Shown: one piece after another, positions 1 to 6,777 of the stretch
Position numbering within the stretch: position 1 is the stretch's first letter
Layout: each line of letters opens with the position of its first letter
Assembly: GCA_903851045.1 (NCBI GenBank)
Contig: CAINNF010000015.1
Span: 1-32,643 of the forward strand
Source of the DNA: Candidatus Adlerbacteria bacterium
Lineage (GTDB): Bacteria; Patescibacteriota; Minisyncoccia; Phycocordibacterales; SBAW01
Reading direction: 5' to 3'
DNA: 32,643 bases
Program-made: the position numbers and the translations under genes
The notes under the pieces: model-generated
Told to the model about the DNA's origin: nothing
Databases searched by the model: none
The model's input: only the letters and a program-made list of their open reading frames with translations

Positions 1-129
1 CGTGACCATCGACGACGGCATCTGTACGCCTACGTGGACTGGTACAACACCGCACGAGAGCATCTGTCGATCGGGACGACACCGCTGGGACGGCTTGAGA
101 ATTTCATCAAAAGTGTCAACAACGCTTGA
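1..129 (+). CDS. Transposase/integrase C-terminal fragment (IS481/IS3-like rve core end)
   Basis: Only the last 42 codons are in the window, read in frame 1 to a TGA stop, and the gene continues beyond the left edge. The residues contain YVDWYNTAREHLSIGTTPLGRL, close to the conserved end of the DDE integrase core of IS481/IS3-type transposases (Y-N-x-x-R-x-H-x-x-L/I-G-x-x-T-P), which lies just after the catalytic glutamate. The catalytic residues themselves would be upstream of the window, so activity cannot be judged. No terminal inverted repeat is recognised in the 60 nt after the stop. A promoter for the next gene begins 18 nt downstream. The family call is from motif memory and is fairly secure; the exact IS family is not. 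Confidence 0.75.
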   Translation, partial: RDHRRRHLYAYVDWYNTAREHLSIGTTPLGRLENFIKSVNNA

Positions 130-146
130 AATTATTACAGAGTGCG

Positions 147-176
147 TTGACAAATTGTGTACATCCTCTATATATA
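147..176 (+). promoter_or_regulatory. Promoter for the 214-708 gene
   Basis: A perfect -35 TTGACA (147-152) is followed after 16-18 nt by a TATATATA stretch (169-176) that can serve as the -10. Transcription would start near 183 and leave a leader of about 30 nt carrying a GAGAGGA Shine-Dalgarno. The promoter lies between the transposase stop and the next gene. Confidence 0.7.
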
Positions 177-213
177 TCACGGACGATAAACAGTTTTGAG
201 AGGACGATCGGCG

Positions 214-708
214 ATGCCAAATATCATCGTGCATGGATTGGACGAGCAGCGCTCCGATACGGTACGGGAGTTGATCGGCGAGTTGTTACAAGATGCGTCC
301 TATGCGGACGAGGTGATAACCGACTGGGCGGGCGGCACCCCCACCGACCTGAAGGGTGCCGAGCAGCCGTACCTAGAGATCCGTGCGACCGACCCGGAAA
401 CACTCAAAGACGTCGAGCGTCGACTGCGGCCGCTCGATATGGACACCGAACTCGTGCAGATCGGCTTCGCCGACCGGCCAAGCAAGCGCTTGATCGCAGA
501 CGTGCTGCGGCTTCCTGCATACGCAGACGTGCCGCCGCGCATAAAAGAACTGTTGCTCACCAGCTGTGAGAGGACCGGCTTGCGCCGACTCGGAGAGCTC
601 ACCGCTATCCCTCACGAAAAAATGGTGAGGAGCGCGTTCGTACATGGTGCCAAATTGCTTGCTGTCCGCCTGCTCGATGACCACGGCATGGAGAGAAGCT
701 GGCACTGA
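214..708 (+). CDS. Two-part protein: tautomerase-like N-terminus and RNAP alpha-CTD-like helix-hairpin-helix
   Basis: The protein has 164 residues. The ATG at 214 is chosen because GAGAGGA lies about 9 nt upstream; the earlier TTG at 196 is inside the leader. Residues 1-90 start MPNIIVHGLDEQRSD and look like a beta-alpha-beta unit. Pro directly after Met, followed by an I-I-x-x-H stretch and an Arg-Ser, resembles the start of the 4-oxalocrotonate tautomerase family, but this is a weak resemblance. Residues about 108-160 (ERTGLRRLGELTAI and later HGAKLLAVRLLDDHGM) match the layout of the RNA polymerase alpha C-terminal domain, a helix-hairpin-helix fold binding DNA or protein. No membrane segment is seen. 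It is a single-gene unit with its own promoter and terminator. The function is unknown; a DNA-associated or regulatory role is inference only. Confidence 0.75.
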   Translation: MPNIIVHGLDEQRSDTVRELIGELLQDASYADEVITDWAGGTPTDLKGAEQPYLEIRATDPETLKDVERRLRPLDMDTELVQIGFADRPSKRLIADVLRLPAYADVPPRIKELLLTSCERTGLRRLGELTAIPHEKMVRSAFVHGAKLLAVRLLDDHGMERSWH

Positions 709-746
709 TCACGGAGGAGACGCACTCTGTCGCTCCAACGAGCATA

Positions 747-799
747 CCGCTCAGGAACCGTTCGGGAGCACATCCCGCTCGGCTCCTGAGCGGCTTTTT
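747..799 (+). terminator. Rho-independent terminator after the alpha-CTD-like gene
   Basis: CCGCTCAGGA (747-756) pairs perfectly with TCCTGAGCGG (784-793). A smaller CGGGA/TCCCG hairpin sits in the 27-nt loop. TTTTT follows at 795-799. Confidence 0.85.
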
Positions 800-847
800 G
801 TACGAACCGTTTTGTGCAACACCCGACACACTTTATGTCTGTGACAG

Positions 848-874
848 AAAAAGCTCGCCGTTGTCGGCGAGCTT
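848..874 (-). terminator. Rho-independent terminator for the phosphatase-fold gene
   Basis: AAGCTCGCCG (851-860) and CGGCGAGCTT (865-874) form a perfect 10-bp stem with a 4-nt loop. Read on the minus strand it is followed by TTTTT. It lies about 40 nt after the stop of the gene at 914-1579. Confidence 0.85.
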
Positions 875-913
875 GTATGAGTGAGTGGAACTACTTCCCT
901 GTCCGATCGAGCA

Positions 914-1579
914 CTATAGCGAGAGGGTTTCGCTGATCAAGCGCTGACCATTCGGTGCCGCACGATGGCTCGTCCACGCCTTCGGCACTCCGTCCACACT
1001 GAAGATGGAGATACCGCAACCCGGCGAAAGGACCCCGTGACGCACCACCGCCGAAAGCCCCTGGAACGCCTGGTCCGCGAGATGCTGCTCGAGCAGCTCC
1101 AGTAGCATCAGATTGAGATAAATGCCGTGACCGATAACCACGACATGGGACGCACCGCTCGTCTCCAATATCGACAAAACGTCAGCAAGCCCCACTCGCA
1201 CTTGCGCAAGCATCGACGATTGTCCCCTACCGGCATAGGCTAGATATTCCTCGAGCGTTCCCTCACCGAACGCCCGGTAGGCTCGAGCCGCGATAGGATC
1301 GAATGTATAGCACAGTGTGTTTCGCGACACAACGACGGCCTTTGTGCCAGCGATACGCCGTGCAAGATCCGTGCATCGCAACGCGGGACCGTGCAGGATG
1401 TGGCTCGCGTCTGCCACAAACCCGCTGTACGCCCAGCACACGACCTGTCGCAACCCCGCTGGCGAGAGCTCACGAGCAAAGTCTGCCTCTCGGCTTTCCC
1501 CAGCTGCGGCGACTGCCAACGGACTCCTTATCACAGTCAGACGAAAGGTCCTCGCGGGAAACTCGAACAGTCTCGTCAT
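914..1579 (-). CDS. Histidine-phosphatase-fold protein lacking the RHG motif
   Basis: The protein has 221 residues and the general layout of the histidine phosphatase/phosphoglycerate mutase superfamily: a first beta strand (LTVIR, residues 14-18), then a LSPAGLRQ segment (38-45), a HGPALRCTDLA segment (63-73) that corresponds to the usual S-P-x-x-R-x-x-x-T-A, and VVVIGHGIYL (146-155) carrying the second conserved histidine (H151). The catalytic R-H-G of the family is replaced by R-S-P (residues 18-20), so the nucleophilic histidine that forms the phosphohistidine is missing. Known dead members of this family act as binding or regulatory proteins. The start is an ATG with GAGGT 6 nt upstream. 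It is a single-gene unit with its own terminator. The fold call is fairly good, and loss of normal catalysis is inferred from the missing residue. Confidence 0.7.
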   Translation of the reverse strand: MTRLFEFPARTFRLTVIRSPLAVAAAGESREADFARELSPAGLRQVVCWAYSGFVADASHILHGPALRCTDLARRIAGTKAVVVSRNTLCYTFDPIAARAYRAFGEGTLEEYLAYAGRGQSSMLAQVRVGLADVLSILETSGASHVVVIGHGIYLNLMLLELLEQHLADQAFQGLSAVVRHGVLSPGCGISIFSVDGVPKAWTSHRAAPNGQRLISETLSL

Positions 1580-1708
1580 CTTCTACCTCACAACGGTTCG
1601 ACTCTGGCCACCGGCAAACCCGAGGCCTTCTTTCGATATTCTACCGAAACGCACGATAGCACATGAACATATTCATGTCCATTATCATCTGAGCTTTCGA
1701 TACGATAC

Positions 1709-2080
1709 ATGTTGACAACAACATTCTTCATGTTATCTTTTTCTCAGACCGTTCCGAACCCTTCGGGCGGCAGCATAAAGGGTCTGGTTGACATGTCGAT
1801 GATCATATTTACCGCTTTGCTGGCCTACGTGAGCGTGCGTTATCTTCAGGCAAGGTCGACGATGCATAGCGACCAGTCGGTCAACATAACGTGGCTCGAC
1901 GCCGGGATCGGATTCATCTTCCTGCTCTATTTCATCGCTCCGCTCATCTTCGGTATTATGTCTTGGCTCTTCAGGATGGCACTTTGGACCATCTTCATTC
2001 TGATGATTGTCTACTTCGTCAGGGACTACTGGCTCTCGAGTCGCAACCTCCCGGCTCGTCCTCCTCTCTGGCATGACTGA
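1709..2080 (+). CDS. Small membrane protein, three predicted TM helices
   Basis: The frame encodes 123 residues from the first ATG. Three hydrophobic stretches are visible at about 29-46, 65-84 and 87-106, with a short basic/Pro tail. The family is not recognised. The start is uncertain. A promoter-like TTGACA (1712-1717) with a TGTTATCTT extended -10 (1731-1739) lies inside the first codons, so translation may begin at ATG 1793, which has AAAGGG about 10 nt upstream and would give 95 residues. The segment before it (PNPSGGSIKGL) resembles N-termini of other CPR membrane proteins, which favours a longer form. The gene is followed 7 nt later by a strong terminator. Confidence 0.65.
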   Translation: MLTTTFFMLSFSQTVPNPSGGSIKGLVDMSMIIFTALLAYVSVRYLQARSTMHSDQSVNITWLDAGIGFIFLLYFIAPLIFGIMSWLFRMALWTIFILMIVYFVRDYWLSSRNLPARPPLWHD

Positions 2081-2087
2081 ACACACC

Positions 2088-2121
2088 GCCCCTCGGCACT
2101 TGTGCCGAGGGGCTTTCTTTT
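2088..2121 (+). terminator. Rho-independent terminator after the small membrane protein gene
   Basis: GCCCCTCGGCAC (2088-2099) pairs with GTGCCGAGGGGC (2102-2113) over 11-12 bp, then TTTCTTTT. The minus side has no T-run, so it acts mainly on plus-strand transcripts, though the hairpin also lies downstream of the convergent hibernation factor gene. Confidence 0.85.
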
Positions 2122-2153
2122 CGCACCTATACAAGCGTGTGCTGCGGCCCCAC

Positions 2154-2513
2154 TTATTTGTCGCGCAATCCTCGCACGACGTCTTTTATCGTAGCCGCGC
2201 CGCGACGTAGGAGGTGCTGGTGTTTCTTCTTCTCGCGAGTGACCTCTTGAGTGAGTTCAGCGGTCGCCACATCTATCGCTTCATGAAGCGTGTCTCCCCG
2301 GGCCTCGACCCGATACACTTGTTTGCGTGCGGTCAGCGTGAACTCCGCGCGGAATTTCTTGTGTTCCTCCCCAGCCTTGAACTCGAGCTCGACATCGGCA
2401 TGTGCGGTCGTATCGTCTTTCAGAAACTTGTCCACATGACCGAACCGTTTCTCGACATAGTCCCGGATCTCGTCGGTGATCTGCAGCCCGGTGCCCTTGA
2501 CGTTGTAGTTCAT
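2154..2513 (-). CDS. hpf: Ribosome hibernation promoting factor, short form (HPF/RaiA family)
   Basis: The protein has 119 residues and would bind the small ribosomal subunit and inactivate or protect ribosomes in slow growth. It starts MNYNVKGTGLQITDEIRDYV, the usual beta strand plus helix of the S30AE family, followed by KRFGHVDKF, a basic middle and a long C-terminal helix rich in Lys and Arg. The second dimerisation domain of the long form is absent. The start at 2513 is chosen from the family alignment; an in-frame ATG at 2555 lies upstream of the likely -10 box and would add 14 unusual residues. No Shine-Dalgarno is obvious. It is downstream of, and co-oriented with, the PEBP gene but seems to have its own promoter. 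Confidence 0.85.
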   Translation of the reverse strand: MNYNVKGTGLQITDEIRDYVEKRFGHVDKFLKDDTTAHADVELEFKAGEEHKKFRAEFTLTARKQVYRVEARGDTLHEAIDVATAELTQEVTREKKKHQHLLRRGAATIKDVVRGLRDK

Positions 2514-2522
2514 CTTGAAAGT

Positions 2523-2549
2523 TATTAGGCGACTAATACCGTAAGTATA
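2523..2549 (-). promoter_or_regulatory. hpf promoter -10 and adjoining inverted repeat
   Basis: TATACT on the minus strand (2549-2544) gives a predicted start near 2537 and a leader of about 23 nt. A perfect 6-bp inverted repeat TATTAG-gcga-CTAATA (2523-2538) covers exactly the predicted first transcribed bases. It could be an operator or a short 5' hairpin; this is inference. Confidence 0.4.
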
Positions 2550-2574
2550 GCGCATCGCACTCCACCCACAACCG

Positions 2575-3195
2575 CTACCGGCCTTTCTTTTGGTATCGAC
2601 CTACCAGTGTCACTTGCGCGAGCGTGTGTCCCTGTAGCGCCTTGAGCACCTCGGCTTTCGTCGGAGGAGTTTGGAATTGGAGCACATAGTCGACCGCGTA
2701 TAACGTGAACTGGTACCGATGCTCGCGAGGCGCATACTGCGTCGGCGGACACGGGCCCACATAGCTCGCACCACCACCACTATTCACACCCAATGAACCA
2801 ACATAGCCGTTCGCGGGGATGAGCGTCGTCGTGGTCGGTATATTGTAGAGCACCCAATGGTCGAAGATACCGTCCGGCCGCACTTCCAGCGGTACGTCCG
2901 GGTCGTCCATGATAAGCGCGAGCGATTTCGCGTCTGCGGGAACGTCCGTTATGGTGAGCGGCGGGTTTGTGTTCGCACCTTCGCAGGTATACAGGCTAGG
3001 GATCGACCCATTGCTCTTGAACATCGTGCTGGTGAGTTGCATAGATGTGTCGGTTACTAGTATGGTGTCGGACACCGGATGATGTTGTGATGAAGGGCAC
3101 ACGAGCAGGAACACGACCACGGCAATTTCCACACAACCCACGAACCCAAGCACCACCAGCGTCCGGCGTTGACTACTTTTTAGTATAGAATTCAT
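2575..3195 (-). CDS. Membrane-anchored PEBP family protein (YbhB/YbcL type)
   Basis: The protein has 206 residues with an N-terminal membrane anchor (about residues 11-33) followed by a phosphatidylethanolamine-binding protein domain. The PEBP hallmarks are visible: LALIMDDPDVP (residues 92-102), FDHWVLYNIP (111-120) and GPCPP then HRYQFTLYAVD (147-151, 159-169), which form the ligand pocket. The bacterial family is soluble or secreted and its role is not firmly known. The ATG start has a strong GAGGAG-rich leader. It overlaps the end of the upstream 68-residue gene by 23 nt, which suggests co-transcription and coupled translation. Confidence 0.88.
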   Translation of the reverse strand: MNSILKSSQRRTLVVLGFVGCVEIAVVVFLLVCPSSQHHPVSDTILVTDTSMQLTSTMFKSNGSIPSLYTCEGANTNPPLTITDVPADAKSLALIMDDPDVPLEVRPDGIFDHWVLYNIPTTTTLIPANGYVGSLGVNSGGGASYVGPCPPTQYAPREHRYQFTLYAVDYVLQFQTPPTKAEVLKALQGHTLAQVTLVGRYQKKGR

Positions 3196-3379
3196 TCTCC
3201 TCTTCTATCTCCTCTTTCGTCTTAGGCGGCGGATGCAACGCCTGCTCAAGCTCCTCCGGCGGAGCTTCCGCGGCTTCTTGCATCGCGTCTTCGTCCATCT
3301 CCTGAGCACCAGACCTGGACAACACGACCAGCCCAAAGAGTATCGCGACGATGAGGACTCCTATAACGATCCACGGCAT
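3173..3379 (-). CDS. Small single-pass membrane protein with acidic tail
   Basis: The protein has 68 residues. Residues 3-21 form one hydrophobic helix, followed by a strongly acidic, Pro/Glu-rich tail (EMDEDAMQEAAEAPPEEL) and a short Lys-containing end. The family is not recognised. A -10 box TATACT (3395-3390) ends 10 nt before the ATG, so the mRNA has almost no leader. The 3' end overlaps the PEBP start by 23 nt. Confidence 0.65.
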   Translation of the reverse strand: MPWIVIGVLIVAILFGLVVLSRSGAQEMDEDAMQEAAEAPPEELEQALHPPPKTKEEIEEENEFYTKK

Positions 3380-3408
3380 AGCACTAGTAAGTATACATCC
3401 CCCACACC

Positions 3409-3972
3409 CTACTGCACCACTTCGGTCAGTATCGTCTCGTGAGCGATCTTGAACATCTTTGTGACACCGACCGACGGTTCGGCGGTCATAGGTTCTCCCG
3501 CCTTACGTTCGGCATAATTCACTAACACTTCCCCGTTACGGATCTCGGTCGTCTGTGGAGCGATGCGGTCTCCAAGCAGTATCGTGTTCGTGACCTTGTA
3601 GCCACCTGGAGTATTGATCGCGGCGGCCACATAGTAAAAGACTCCGCTGCCACCACCCTCCTGCGCTATAAGGAACGCCGTGTCGTTTCGACCATCGCCG
3701 TTGAGATCCCCTGTCGCATCATTGCCGAAATAGCGTGTCGTCACTTTGGATGCCGACCCGGGAGCCGCAGGGACCTGAGCGACCCCGTTATGTAATGATA
3801 CGGACAGACCTTCGACGGTGTACGTCGCGTTCTTCGGATCGAACGCCGTCTCGACCGGCACAGGAGACGGTTGCAAGGTCTTCGTCATACGACCACCAAG
3901 AGATAGCAGATAGAACTCACCTCCCGCGAGAAGAACCGCTACCACCACGACAACTGCCCATTTTCGTTGCAT
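3409..3972 (-). CDS. Membrane-anchored extracytoplasmic protein with a DxNxDGxxD repeat
   Basis: The protein has 187 residues: an N-terminal anchor or signal (residues 4-26 after MQRKW) and an external domain. GDLNGDGRNDTAFLI is a DxNxDGxxD calcium-binding-type loop as in FG-GAP/VCBS or dockerin repeats, so calcium binding is plausible. The family is not otherwise recognised. The start at 3972 is chosen because the minus-strand TATACT box (3985-3980) ends 7 nt before it. The longer upstream frame would cross this promoter and the divergent gene. The unit is followed by the 68-residue gene, which has its own -10 box 14 nt after this stop. Confidence 0.7.
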   Translation of the reverse strand: MQRKWAVVVVVAVLLAGGEFYLLSLGGRMTKTLQPSPVPVETAFDPKNATYTVEGLSVSLHNGVAQVPAAPGSASKVTTRYFGNDATGDLNGDGRNDTAFLIAQEGGGSGVFYYVAAAINTPGGYKVTNTILLGDRIAPQTTEIRNGEVLVNYAERKAGEPMTAEPSVGVTKMFKIAHETILTEVVQ

Positions 3973-3979
3973 ACACACC

Positions 3980-3996
3980 AGTATAGCAGGTATACT
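3980..3996. promoter_or_regulatory. Back-to-back -10 boxes of a divergent pair
   Basis: Minus-strand TATACT (3985-3980, with the extended TGC in front) drives the 187-residue gene. Plus-strand TATACT (3991-3996) drives the DUF1003 gene. Only 5 bp separate the two boxes, and each ends 7-9 nt before its start codon, so neither gene has room for a Shine-Dalgarno. Confidence 0.65.
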
Positions 3997-4005
3997 ATGT
4001 TTTAT

Positions 4006-4449
4006 ATGGAAGAGACGCACATCCCGAATCCTCGCATCAAAGAGCGTGCGAAGACGGGCGTCGTGCTCACCGACAGCGAGCAAGTAGGACTCAACGGCAA
4101 GATAGCGGTCTTTCTCACCCACGCCTTTGGCAGCATGTGGATGTTCTATGCGCTCGCCGCATGGATGTTCATTTGGATACTCTGCGCGACACTCGGTGTC
4201 GGCCTATTCAAAAACGACCCGTACCCCTACACCTTCCTCCTATTCCTTGGTAACCTCGTCCAACTCTTTGCGCTCCCCATCCTCGCGGTCGGCCAACAAG
4301 TGCTCAGCCGCGCCTCCGACAAACAAGCCGAGCAAACCTACAAGGACGCCGAGGCGATCCTCAAACTCCAAGATGAGATCCATCGCTTGGTCAAAATAAA
4401 CAACCGTTTAACCGAAGACATCCATACGATCATAGAGAAGAACAAGTAG
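4006..4449 (+). CDS. DUF1003 family membrane protein
   Basis: The protein has 147 residues. NGKIAVFLTHAFGSMWMF and then a W-containing helix, followed by DPYPYTFLLFLGNLVQLFALPILAV, are the two membrane helices and conserved DPxP turn of DUF1003. A hydrophilic, probably coiled-coil C-terminus (KDAEAILKLQDEIHRL) follows. Members are inner-membrane proteins of uncertain function, sometimes annotated as cyclic-nucleotide or iron-related. ATG 4006 is preferred because TATACT ends 9 nt upstream, which makes the mRNA leaderless; ATG 3997 directly abuts the box. The gene ends 10 nt from the convergent dedA-like gene with no terminator between them. Confidence 0.85.
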   Translation: MEETHIPNPRIKERAKTGVVLTDSEQVGLNGKIAVFLTHAFGSMWMFYALAAWMFIWILCATLGVGLFKNDPYPYTFLLFLGNLVQLFALPILAVGQQVLSRASDKQAEQTYKDAEAILKLQDEIHRLVKINNRLTEDIHTIIEKNK

Positions 4450-4459
4450 TGGTTGTGGA

Positions 4460-5071
4460 TCAACGTCTGACCTTTCGCCCGTTGGACCGTCGTCGATACC
4501 ACAAGGAGACGGTGAGTACGAGTACGACGAACATGCCGAACAGTACCCACTCGACCGTACCGAGGGTCCCGGTCACCGCTTGCCAATTGCTCCCAAAAAA
4601 ATAGCCGACATAGAGCACCCCACCATCGGACACGATGTTGCCCAGCAGACTGTACACCAGGAACGTACCCGTCGATATACCACTGAACCCAGCGAGCACA
4701 CTGATGAAGGAATCCGCGGTAGCGAAAAAGCGAGTGAAAAAGATGGTGAGCCCCGCATAATCGCGCATGTAGTGTTCGAGATGTACGACATACCACGGCG
4801 TACGGATCTTGAGCATATGGAGTGCCTTGCGACCATAGCGACGCGCAAGGACGAAGTCAACACAATCTCCGGCCATGTTGCCGCCAACCGCGACGGCAAG
4901 TGCAAGCGTGAAATCAAAAAAGCCTTGACTCGCCAGCGCACCCGTCGCCAGCAGAAGACTGTTGGTCGGCAACGGCAGTATAATGGATGATACGAACATC
5001 ACACAGAAGATTGCCCAATACTTATACAAAAGTAGATATGCGAGCAGTGGTGCGACAAAAGTACTCAGCAT
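4460..5071 (-). CDS. DedA family (VTT domain) membrane protein
   Basis: The protein has 203 residues and several membrane helices. GGNMAGDCVDFVLARRYGRKAL (residues 63-84) corresponds to the conserved G-N-x-x-G-D...R-x-G segment. FFTRFFATADSFISVLAGFSG is the second re-entrant region with R and S/AG, and a third helix pair follows. The family acts in lipid carrier recycling and membrane homeostasis (UptA and PopT-type undecaprenyl-phosphate or lipid flippases). The ATG start has TGAGG about 10 nt upstream. Its promoter probably shares the TATAGTATACTA sequence at 5099-5110 with the divergent gene. Confidence 0.87.
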   Translation of the reverse strand: MLSTFVAPLLAYLLLYKYWAIFCVMFVSSIILPLPTNSLLLATGALASQGFFDFTLALAVAVGGNMAGDCVDFVLARRYGRKALHMLKIRTPWYVVHLEHYMRDYAGLTIFFTRFFATADSFISVLAGFSGISTGTFLVYSLLGNIVSDGGVLYVGYFFGSNWQAVTGTLGTVEWVLFGMFVVLVLTVSLWYRRRSNGRKVRR

Positions 5072-5099
5072 GGTCGAATAGCCTCAAAAGGTAGTTTAG

Positions 5100-5110
5100 T
5101 ATACTATACT
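5100..5110. promoter_or_regulatory. Overlapping -10 boxes, divergent promoter
   Basis: Two overlapping TATACT copies (5100-5105 and 5105-5110) lie on the plus strand; the second ends 7 nt before the ATG at 5118. The same bases read TATAGTATACTA on the minus strand and can serve the dedA-like gene with a leader of about 20-25 nt. Confidence 0.6.
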
Positions 5111-5117
5111 CAACCCC

Positions 5118-6596
5118 ATGACCTTGTACCACAGCTTTCGCTCTGACATTGGCATCTCGTTCGCGGCACTATTCGTCATACTCGCGCTCTACGCCGACAC
5201 GCTGAACCCCTTCCAGAGATTGAATCGCATAAAAAAAATATTCTATGCCACCGATGATGGGCGCGCGATCAATCTGACACGAAAAGGTGCGCTGATCGTG
5301 CGGACAGCCCTGTGGTGGAGAGCCTTCGCCTATTTCAAGTGTGCATGGCATATCGTGTCGAACGTGCGTGCAGGCACGAGAGCACGAGGAAAGACGCTCG
5401 AAACGATTATTGGCGATATTCACCGGCTACGGTTCGACCCACGCAAACCGTATCTCATCTCCGGTGACCACTTCAACGTGCTGTATCCGCGCAACCTTGG
5501 TATCTTCTACCACGCAACGCTCGATGCGCACACGGTCCTTTCGGAGAACGACTGGCGCGACCGCCAACGTATCTATCTGCAAACGGTCGCATATGCACTG
5601 GACGTGTTCAGTATCTACGGCGACTGCACGACGACCATCGTTCCGGTCGGGCCCAGGGCGGTGTGCCCTATCAACATATATCGCTACCCATCGGACGCGC
5701 TCTATGGGATCCTCTACGGTCTTGCATCGCTCATGGGAGTTACCGGACCCTATGACCAATACTTCAGCGAAGACCCAACGTACACACTCACTACGACGAC
5801 AAGCGCACGAGAGTTGTTGGAGCGATACCGCGAACCACTCTCGAACCTGCTCGCAACATATTACGGCCGTGTGTACGACGCGCGAACCGGACTGGTCCGC
5901 AAGGATATCGCACTCGCGTCCGCAAAAGACTCCGTTCTGCGCGAAAGTTCGTTCTACGACAATGTTATCTTCTGGAAGACGGTGTCGCTCGCCCAGGAAT
6001 TAGGATTCGCTGTCCCCAATGCCGTAGACCTACCTACACTGAAGGTGCACATCCTAGAGACGTACTGGTCCGAAACATCGGGACATTTCATCGATGACCT
6101 CTCGAACGAAGCGATTGCAGGGGCGTACTATTCGGCGGACTGGCTCGTCGTACACTTCACCGGCTTTCTCGACGCGCGCGACCCTACCGAGCGTCGATAT
6201 CTGCAACGAGCGGTCGACTATACGATCGAGCACGAACTCGACGCCCCTTTCCCGCTGCGATACCAGGACAGCAACCACTCGCATCGTGAAGTGCTCTTGG
6301 TGCGGCTGGTGGTCCCCGCGTACGGCGGCTCCGCGATCTGGAGTTTTTGGGGTGCAGAATTCATCAAACTGCTTATCGTCCTTTCACGTTTCGAAGAAAG
6401 GTCTGACTACCTGAGTCGTGCACAAAAACACATCGTGACGTATGAGAAGAATATCGTACGATACAAAGGCTACCCAGAGGTCTACGATGCCCAAGGAAAA
6501 ATGCTCCGCGCCTTGCTCTATAAAAGTGTCCGCCAAACCGGTTGGGTCGTCGGGTTCGAACAAGCACGCGCCCTCCTGCGGTCAGTGACGAAGTAA
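5118..6596 (+). CDS. Possible six-hairpin glycosidase-like protein with N-terminal anchor
   Basis: The protein has 492 residues. An N-terminal hydrophobic segment (about 11-27) probably anchors it or exports it. The rest is a long alpha-helical protein with repeated aromatic helix ends. A GYPEVYD motif (451-457) and a late GWVVGFEQ (475-482) resemble the end of (alpha/alpha)6 toroid enzymes such as GH15/GH63/trehalase-like proteins. I cannot place the catalytic acids, so activity and substrate are unknown; a polysaccharide- or sugar-processing role is inference. The start lies 7 nt after a TATACT box and so is leaderless. The gene converges on the 56-residue gene with 3 nt between the stops. 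Confidence 0.8.
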   Translation: MTLYHSFRSDIGISFAALFVILALYADTLNPFQRLNRIKKIFYATDDGRAINLTRKGALIVRTALWWRAFAYFKCAWHIVSNVRAGTRARGKTLETIIGDIHRLRFDPRKPYLISGDHFNVLYPRNLGIFYHATLDAHTVLSENDWRDRQRIYLQTVAYALDVFSIYGDCTTTIVPVGPRAVCPINIYRYPSDALYGILYGLASLMGVTGPYDQYFSEDPTYTLTTTTSARELLERYREPLSNLLATYYGRVYDARTGLVRKDIALASAKDSVLRESSFYDNVIFWKTVSLAQELGFAVPNAVDLPTLKVHILETYWSETSGHFIDDLSNEAIAGAYYSADWLVVHFTGFLDARDPTERRYLQRAVDYTIEHELDAPFPLRYQDSNHSHREVLLVRLVVPAYGGSAIWSFWGAEFIKLLIVLSRFEERSDYLSRAQKHIVTYEKNIVRYKGYPEVYDAQGKMLRALLYKSVRQTGWVVGFEQARALLRSVTK

Positions 6597-6599
6597 CTA

Positions 6600-6770
6600 C
6601 TACATCTGCGACAATCGATACCCGACCCAAATGCCAGCGAAAGCGCCCACAGCACCAAAGAACATCGACGAGAACGACAAAAAATTATAGTCTCCCCAAA
6701 GCATCGGTATGGCACCACCTATCGCCGAGCCAACTCCTAAACCCACCCACACGATCGATGGTGTTTGCAT
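6600..6770 (-). CDS. Small two-helix membrane protein behind the RND pump
   Basis: The protein has 56 residues, starting MQTPSIVWVGLGVGSAIGGA and ending VGYRLSQM. Two Gly-rich hydrophobic helices (about 6-24 and 33-51) are joined by WGDYNF. The ATG lies 7 nt after the RND pump stop codon. A consensus -10 TATAAT (6782-6777) overlapping the pump's stop ends 6 nt before this ATG, so it could also be transcribed alone as a leaderless mRNA. No family is recognised. By position it may be an accessory subunit of the pump, as small membrane proteins are for AcrB (AcrZ), but there is no visible homology. Confidence 0.6.
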   Translation of the reverse strand: MQTPSIVWVGLGVGSAIGGAIPMLWGDYNFLSFSSMFFGAVGAFAGIWVGYRLSQM

Positions 6771-6777
6771 ACGTATA

